Assembly (NCBI GenBank): GCA_020632975.1
Contig: JACKEL010000007.1
Span: 186,001 to 250,000 of the forward strand
Source: Myxococcales bacterium
GTDB taxonomy: Bacteria > Myxococcota_C > UBA6777
DNA: 64,000 bases
Reading direction: 5' to 3'
Under the pieces are notes generated by a model. That model did no database searches and was not told the origin of the DNA. It worked only from the letters and a program-made list of their open reading frames with translations. The position numbers and the translations under genes were made by a program. Below, piece by piece: positions 59,395 through 64,000 of this stretch. Position 1 is the stretch's first letter. The number at the start of each line of letters is the position of its first letter.

Positions 59395-60273
59395 ATGAGC
59401 CAAAAAACGCTGCAAGATGGAACGGTTGTCGCAATGGATGTGAATACCGTGACCTTTGAAAAGGATGTGTTGGAAGAAAGTCACAAACGACCCGTCGTTG
59501 TGGACTTTTGGGCTCCTTGGTGTGGGCCTTGTCGGGTGTTGGGACCGATCCTTGAAGGACTCGCAGAAGAACACGATGGTCGCTGGCTTTTGGCCAAACT
59601 CAACACAGATGATAACCAACATCTTTCTTCAGAGTTTGGCATCCGTGGTATCCCCGCTGTGAAGGCTTTTTACAAAGGGCAGATCGTCGATGAGTTTGTG
59701 GGAGCCCTGCCCAAAGCACAAGTCCAACAATGGCTCGAAAGGTTCATCCCTGGAGAAGCCGACGACAAGGCCAGTGCTGCTGAACAAGCTTTTGTGGCTG
59801 GAAACTTGGAAGATGCCAAAGCGTATTTTCAAGAAGCACTGGCCGCAAAACCCAAGATGGGACGCGCGTTGCTTGGTCTCGCAGGGATCGCCATCATTGA
59901 AAAAGACCCTGACACCGCAGAAACGATGCTCGAACAACTGCCTTTCGAAGACCAAGACGCACTCGAACAAGAGCTTGCTGCGATGCGTTTGCAGATCAGC
60001 TCTTTGCGAGGGGGAGGACTTGAGGCCGCACAACGCGATGCATCCGAACACTCAGATGATCCCGAAGCACAAGTTCGCCTTGGAAAAGCCCTCGCAGCAA
60101 GTGGACAGCACGAAGAAGCGCTCTCTACGCTGCTTGCCGTGATCCAAAAGCAACGTTCGGGTCCTGGCGAAGAAGCCCGCCAAGCGATGATCGAGATCTT
60201 TGGCGTCTTGGGGATGCGTCATCCTCTGTCTGAGAAGTTTCGTGCAGAACTCGCACAAATCCTTCACAGCTAG
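59395..60273 (+). CDS. cnoX: Thioredoxin-TPR protein (CnoX/YbbN-like)
   Basis: A 292-residue protein with a thioredoxin domain (residues 20-125, VVDFWAPWCGPCRVLGPIL, active CGPC) followed by tetratricopeptide-like repeats (FVAGNLEDAKAYFQEALAAKP, GKALAASGQHEEALSTLLAV). In E. coli CnoX protects folding proteins from oxidation and hands them to GroEL; there the CxxC is altered, whereas this one keeps both cysteines and may be redox active. AGGAG precedes the ATG by about 9 nt. It follows the ERG2-like gene by 201 bp. Confidence 0.9.
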   Translation: MSQKTLQDGTVVAMDVNTVTFEKDVLEESHKRPVVVDFWAPWCGPCRVLGPILEGLAEEHDGRWLLAKLNTDDNQHLSSEFGIRGIPAVKAFYKGQIVDEFVGALPKAQVQQWLERFIPGEADDKASAAEQAFVAGNLEDAKAYFQEALAAKPKMGRALLGLAGIAIIEKDPDTAETMLEQLPFEDQDALEQELAAMRLQISSLRGGGLEAAQRDASEHSDDPEAQVRLGKALAASGQHEEALSTLLAVIQKQRSGPGEEARQAMIEIFGVLGMRHPLSEKFRAELAQILHS

Positions 60274-60282
60274 AGAAAAGAG

Positions 60283-60324
60283 ATCCCTCCAAAGACGCCG
60301 ATGATTCGGGGAACTTGGAGGGAT
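60283..60324. terminator. Hairpin between convergent genes
   Basis: ATCCCTCCAA (60283-60292) pairs perfectly with TTGGAGGGAT (60315-60324). It lies between the ends of two convergent genes and may terminate on either strand, although no long T-tract follows. The motif GATTCGGGG recurs near 60304 and 60371. Confidence 0.5.
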
Positions 60325-60446
60325 GATAAAGTGAACGATCGTTTGGACGGGATTTTTTCAAAAAGGCCGGTGATTCGGGGGACGCGCAGGGAGGCGAAAA
60401 GGTCGGACCATCGAGGGGTTTGTATCTTCGACGAAAAGTCCGATGT

Positions 60447-61910
60447 TTAGGGGGCTTCGTAGGCACCTACGTCGATGGTGCCTTGGGTCATGCGATTGGT
60501 ACGCTTGGCAGGATCGAGATATTCGTATTGAGGAACCAACGACATCCCTGCACCTGAGCCTGGGGTGACGCCGCTGTTGCGTGCGGGGGCGGCGGTTTGA
60601 AGGTGGTAGTTGTAGTTGGTGAGCGAGACGAGCTTGGCATCGGTCGTTTCGATGTTGTTGCGGAAGTCCCAACCCGTTTGCGCTTGCGGTAGTCCCGTCG
60701 TTCCAAAGGCTTGAAGAAGATTGTTCAACGCGACCATCTGTGTGGGGGCATTTGCGAGGCGAATAAAAGTCCCACCTGCTTGTCGTTGGTTGACAGCCGT
60801 ATTGTTGACCAAAAAGACCTCATTGGTCGTGTGTTTGAAGCCTTCGGCTGCGTATGAAAGCATGGTGCGGTTTTGGGCTTTGGGTCCTTGTTGAAGGACG
60901 TTCCCGATCATCACCACGACACCACCATTGGAAAAGTCAGCGATGTAGCTAGAGTCACCCGTGCTTTCGTCCATGAGGCGACTGTACAAGATGTCTGTGC
61001 GGGCAGCGCGGCTTTTGAGGTTGTGCCCGATCTTGGCAAGGCGACTGAGGTTGTGTTGGAAGATCAGGTGTTTGATGCCGTTGATGTAGAGGTTGTGGGA
61101 CTGGCCGTCACCTGCGCCATTGCGTTCAAAGATCGAGTATTCGATCAAGATGGTGCTTTGGGGGGAGTTTCCAGCGAGGATGCCATTTTCGTTGTCGTGG
61201 AAGTGGCAGTTGCGCACAGTGAGTCCTTCGCCTTCTTGGCGGATCCCTGCACCATTTTTGTCTGCGACTTTGGCGCCTGAAAACTCGATGCCTTCGACCG
61301 TTGTATTGTTGCCTTTGATCACCCAGATCGCTTTGCGTTCTGCGCTTTGTCCATCTGCGAAGAGGTGGGCACGGCTGCTTCCTTTGGCGCGGATCGTCAG
61401 GTTGTTGGCGCGCCAGATCGCGACATCGCCAGGATACAAGCCGACGGCGATCTCGATGATATCGTTGTCTTGGGCGATCTTGGCGGCATCGCTCGGTTTC
61501 TTCAAGGCTTGTTGGATGCCAACTTTGAGCACGCGCCTTGTGGCTTCGGGTTGTTGTTCGATTTGTGGCTCTGGTTGTGGCTCTGCGGTGGCTTCGGGTG
61601 TGTTTTCAGCAGCGTCTGCGGGCGAAGCCTCTTGGGTGGTCTCTGAGACGGAAGGTTCAGCGGCGGAGTCTTGGGGTGTAGGTTCTTGCGATGTGGGTTC
61701 TTGTGAGGTGGGTTCTTGCGATGTGGACTCTTGTGACTCTGCGATCAACTCACTCGAAGGTTCGGTGGTCTTTTCTTGGTTGGTTTCTGTGCTGCTTTCA
61801 GTGGTGTTTTCTAGTGTCAGTTCTACAGGCGGACAGCCCCAGACACTTGTGAGCAAAAGCACGGCCATCAACCAAAAGACCCATGTGATGCGGTGGATCG
61901 AGGTCTGCAT
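60447..61910 (-). CDS. Lipoprotein with right-handed parallel beta-helix domain
   Basis: A 487-residue exported protein. The signal MQTSIHRITWVFWLMAVLLLTSVWGC ends in a lipobox-like cysteine. A Glu/Ser/Thr/Pro linker follows (residues 30-120, with SQEPT repeated three times). The rest shows pectate-lyase-type beta-helix coils: IWRANNLTIRAKG, VIKGNNTTVEGIEFSG, GLTVRNCHFHDNENGILAGN, ILIEYSIFERNG. No catalytic set of a known lyase is certain. Likely anchored on the outer membrane and binding or cutting polysaccharide. AAGGAG precedes the ATG. Confidence 0.85.
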   Translation of the reverse strand: MQTSIHRITWVFWLMAVLLLTSVWGCPPVELTLENTTESSTETNQEKTTEPSSELIAESQESTSQEPTSQEPTSQEPTPQDSAAEPSVSETTQEASPADAAENTPEATAEPQPEPQIEQQPEATRRVLKVGIQQALKKPSDAAKIAQDNDIIEIAVGLYPGDVAIWRANNLTIRAKGSSRAHLFADGQSAERKAIWVIKGNNTTVEGIEFSGAKVADKNGAGIRQEGEGLTVRNCHFHDNENGILAGNSPQSTILIEYSIFERNGAGDGQSHNLYINGIKHLIFQHNLSRLAKIGHNLKSRAARTDILYSRLMDESTGDSSYIADFSNGGVVVMIGNVLQQGPKAQNRTMLSYAAEGFKHTTNEVFLVNNTAVNQRQAGGTFIRLANAPTQMVALNNLLQAFGTTGLPQAQTGWDFRNNIETTDAKLVSLTNYNYHLQTAAPARNSGVTPGSGAGMSLVPQYEYLDPAKRTNRMTQGTIDVGAYEAP

Positions 61911-62121
61911 ATAGCTTATTCTCCTTTATGGATTGGGTTGTGTAGAGAGACCTTGTGGTGGTGTTCTTGGGCTCGTCAATCTGCCAGAGCCACACAAAAA
62001 AGACGAGGATGTTTTTTGTGTGACATCTAGAAATGCTAAGTTAGCCAAGAACTTCTTTGTGAGAGAAGAGGCGGAACTGTGATGTTTGTTGTGACGCCGC
62101 GCTTGTATTGGGAGGTGTGGT

Positions 62122-64000
62122 ATGCGTATGGATCTTTTGGATAGAAAGCCTTTGCAAAAGGCGGATGATCCGCGTGTTGCGGTGATGAGTTTGTGCCGCA
62201 ATAGAGTTGTCTCGTCTCGTTGGATGGGGCTTTTGGCTGGTTTTGTGTGGGCTTGGTTTTTGATGGCAGGAAACTGCGGCAAGGTCGTCTCGAAAGAAGG
62301 TGGACCTTGCTCTTTTGATAGTGAGTGCGAGGTCAATCTCCGCTGTATCGAGCGCGTCTGTGCACGAGGGAACGGTGAAGGGAAGCCTTGCCAAGAACAA
62401 AAAGACTGTCCTTCTCCGCTGCGATGCACGGTGGGGCGTTGTGTGAATGATATCGGGCAGACCTGTAAAACTGCGGGAGATTGCACCACAGGACAGGCTT
62501 GTGTGGACGAACGTTGCATCACGCCCATCGGCGAGGGGGGCGAGTGTGGGGCTTCTCCTTATTGCAAGTCGCCCTTGGTTTGTAGCTCGCAGAATCGTTG
62601 TGTCACGAAGGGAGGGGCTGGGACCCAAGATGTCGATCAGTCCTGCCAAAAAGCGGAAGACTGTCAGGCTGGCTTGACCTGCCATCCAACAGAAAATGTC
62701 TGCAAGAAGAATGGAACCGAAGGGCTGTCTTGCGCAAAAGCCGAGGACTGCGAAACGGGCCTACGCTGTAGCGCCAAAGCCATCTGCACCAAGACAGGTG
62801 AGCCTGGAACCGCCGCAGCTGGCGAGGCTTGTACGCGCCCTGATCATTGTATGTTTGGCTTAACCTGCGGAAAGCTCGGGACTTGTGATCAGGCTGGAAC
62901 CAACGAAGAAGGTGGTGCTTGCGCAGGGCACAATGACTGTAAAGCGGGCCTTGTTTGCGGGACCCGCCAAGATCAAAAAGGGACCGCTTGTGCGAAACTC
63001 GGCGACCCTGGGACCGTGATGTTGGGTGATGCTTGCCAAGCAGCGCTTGATTGTGCGGCGGGCTTGCTCTGTGGGATGAGCGGGAAGTGTGAGACTTTTT
63101 CTCCTTTTGAGGGGGTGACCTGCCAAAATCCTGGCGAGGTACAGGGGCCTTTCCGCATCTTTTTTGAGGTGCCACGCAAGGACAAGGCTGTGACAGAGTT
63201 TTACCGCTTGCCTTTCCCCAACGACGTGCGACGCCGCGAGGATGGAACCCTCGACATCAGTGGTCACGCTGCACCCGACAAAGACAATCCTGAAGGCATG
63301 GTACAACGGCACTTTCAGGCGATTCAAACGGAACTCAAAGGCTTTGGCGTCAACCAAGTGGTGTTGATGCGTTTTAGCAAGGCGTTGTTGTTCGATTCGT
63401 TAAAGTTGGGTGGAGGCAAGCCCACCGTCACGTATGTGGATCTCGAAAATGGCGGACGCCAAGGGGTTGATATCACTTCTTCGCCTGGACGAGGAAAGTA
63501 CATCTGTGACAACTATCTTGCGATTCGTCCGTTTGGTGGGACGCTTGCGCATGGTAAGACCTTTGCTGTCTTGATCATGAAGGGTCTCAAAGGACCGAAC
63601 GACGAAGATCTCCAACCTGACGAAGACTTCAAAGCGATGTTGAAAGATGAGGTCCCTTCGGATGCGGACCTCGCCAAAGCACACGCTCGTTACCAAAAAC
63701 TCCGAGAGTACCTAAAGAAAAATGCCAGCGAGCAAAAATATCCCACCGTCGATGACGTCGTTGCTGCGGCCGTTTTCACCACCCAAGATCCCGACGAACA
63801 TCTTGCAAAGTTCCGCGAAGTTGCACGCAGTCAGCCCGAACCCGCCCTCAAAGATGTCACGCTGTGCGATGGCAAAAACACCTCTCCTTGTGCTGATGCC
63901 CAAGATCCCACGCGTGCTTGTGGGGCCCCATCCTCGCTGTTTTACGAGATCCATGCGCGGGTGACGCTGCCGATCTTCCAACAAGGGCAAGCACCTTACG
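62122..64000 (+). CDS. Large Cys-rich lipoprotein, 3' end cut by window edge
   Basis: At least 626 codons open to the window end. Start ATG 62122 has GGAGG 6 nt upstream. A hydrophobic segment (GLLAGFVWAWFLMAG) ends at a cysteine that may be lipidated after a long polar N-terminus. Nine four-cysteine modules (C-x5-C-x5-C-x5-C type, e.g. SCAKAEDCETGLRCSAKAIC) run from 62308 to 63090. A second region starts PFRIFFEVPRKDKAVTEFYR followed by LPFPNDVRRREDGTLDISGH, a pattern seen at the N-terminus of bacterial virulence-factor lipase-like proteins; a hydrolase domain may lie beyond the window. Function unknown. Confidence 0.85.
   Translation, partial: MRMDLLDRKPLQKADDPRVAVMSLCRNRVVSSRWMGLLAGFVWAWFLMAGNCGKVVSKEGGPCSFDSECEVNLRCIERVCARGNGEGKPCQEQKDCPSPLRCTVGRCVNDIGQTCKTAGDCTTGQACVDERCITPIGEGGECGASPYCKSPLVCSSQNRCVTKGGAGTQDVDQSCQKAEDCQAGLTCHPTENVCKKNGTEGLSCAKAEDCETGLRCSAKAICTKTGEPGTAAAGEACTRPDHCMFGLTCGKLGTCDQAGTNEEGGACAGHNDCKAGLVCGTRQDQKGTACAKLGDPGTVMLGDACQAALDCAAGLLCGMSGKCETFSPFEGVTCQNPGEVQGPFRIFFEVPRKDKAVTEFYRLPFPNDVRRREDGTLDISGHAAPDKDNPEGMVQRHFQAIQTELKGFGVNQVVLMRFSKALLFDSLKLGGGKPTVTYVDLENGGRQGVDITSSPGRGKYICDNYLAIRPFGGTLAHGKTFAVLIMKGLKGPNDEDLQPDEDFKAMLKDEVPSDADLAKAHARYQKLREYLKKNASEQKYPTVDDVVAAAVFTTQDPDEHLAKFREVARSQPEPALKDVTLCDGKNTSPCADAQDPTRACGAPSSLFYEIHARVTLPIFQQGQAPY
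62308..63090 (+). repeat. Nine Cys-rich protein modules encoded in tandem
   Basis: Modules such as PCQEQKDCPSPLRCTVGRC, TCKTAGDCTTGQACVDERC and ACQAALDCAAGLLCGMSGKC recur nine times with linkers rich in Gly, Glu and Thr. DNA copies have diverged but keep cysteine spacing, so selection acts on disulfide pattern. Confidence 0.8.

Overview
The window looks like the chromosome of a Gram-negative, Myxococcota-type (delta-proteobacterial) bacterium of moderate GC content. This is an inference from gene content: type IV pilus genes pilM/pilN, an NtrC-type sigma-54 activator, two large eukaryote-like Ser/Thr kinases (one with a HRDISPNN catalytic loop), several lipoproteins with Glu/Pro/Thr linkers or Cys-rich modules, outer-membrane barrel proteins, and an ERG2/sigma-1-receptor homologue. 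There are no rRNA genes, IS elements, phage genes or CRISPR arrays.

Layout. 1-7.2 kb: pilN (cut by the window edge), pilM and a small XRE regulator on the minus strand; a sigma-54 response regulator; a HEAT/zinc protein with a secreted basic protein; a crotonase; an rlmB-like rRNA methyltransferase. 7.2-22.5 kb: the translation/transcription core: two TTGACA promoters, tRNA-Thr/Gly/Thr, tuf, tRNA-Trp, secE, nusG, rplK, rplA, rplJ, rplL, rpoB, rpoC. Its spacers hold RNA structures: hairpins before tuf, a structured secE-nusG spacer, an L10 leader before rplJ, and a rplL-rpoB element with two mutually exclusive 10-bp pairings and a T-tract. nusG, rplJ and rpoC appear to start at TTG. 22.8-36.1 kb: envelope and metabolic genes (two lipoproteins flanking hairpin-containing 49-bp tandem repeats, sppA, an epimerase-like gene, a DUF429 gene, acyl-CoA dehydrogenase, katG, a large lipoprotein). 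36.2-41.4 kb: arginine biosynthesis with ArgR-box-like sites, argR, an unrecognised P-loop gene, argC, argD, argB. 41.5-45.8 kb: a small pair of hypothetical genes and a SHOCT-kinase-FGE fusion.

45.8-55.8 kb is the most interesting part. Two tandem tRNA-like RNAs (45882-46151), each set on a long two-part stem, have the architecture of bacterial Y RNAs (YrlA type). A strong terminator follows. About 4.7 kb downstream lies a Ro60-like TROVE/VWA protein whose C-terminus is an EF-Tu domain III homologue, so a Y-RNA-binding module is joined to a tRNA-binding translation-factor module. Around it, on the same strand with short gaps, are a sirtuin, a metallophosphoesterase, a CxxCC protein, a GNAT acetyltransferase, a SLOG-like Rossmann protein and a macro-domain protein. 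Together they suggest a locus concerned with structured RNA and NAD/ADP-ribose signals, though that link is inferred.

55.8-64 kb: a second Ser/Thr kinase, the ERG2/sigma-1-like gene, a CnoX-type thioredoxin-TPR protein, a beta-helix lipoprotein, and a large lipoprotein with nine Cys modules that runs off the window.
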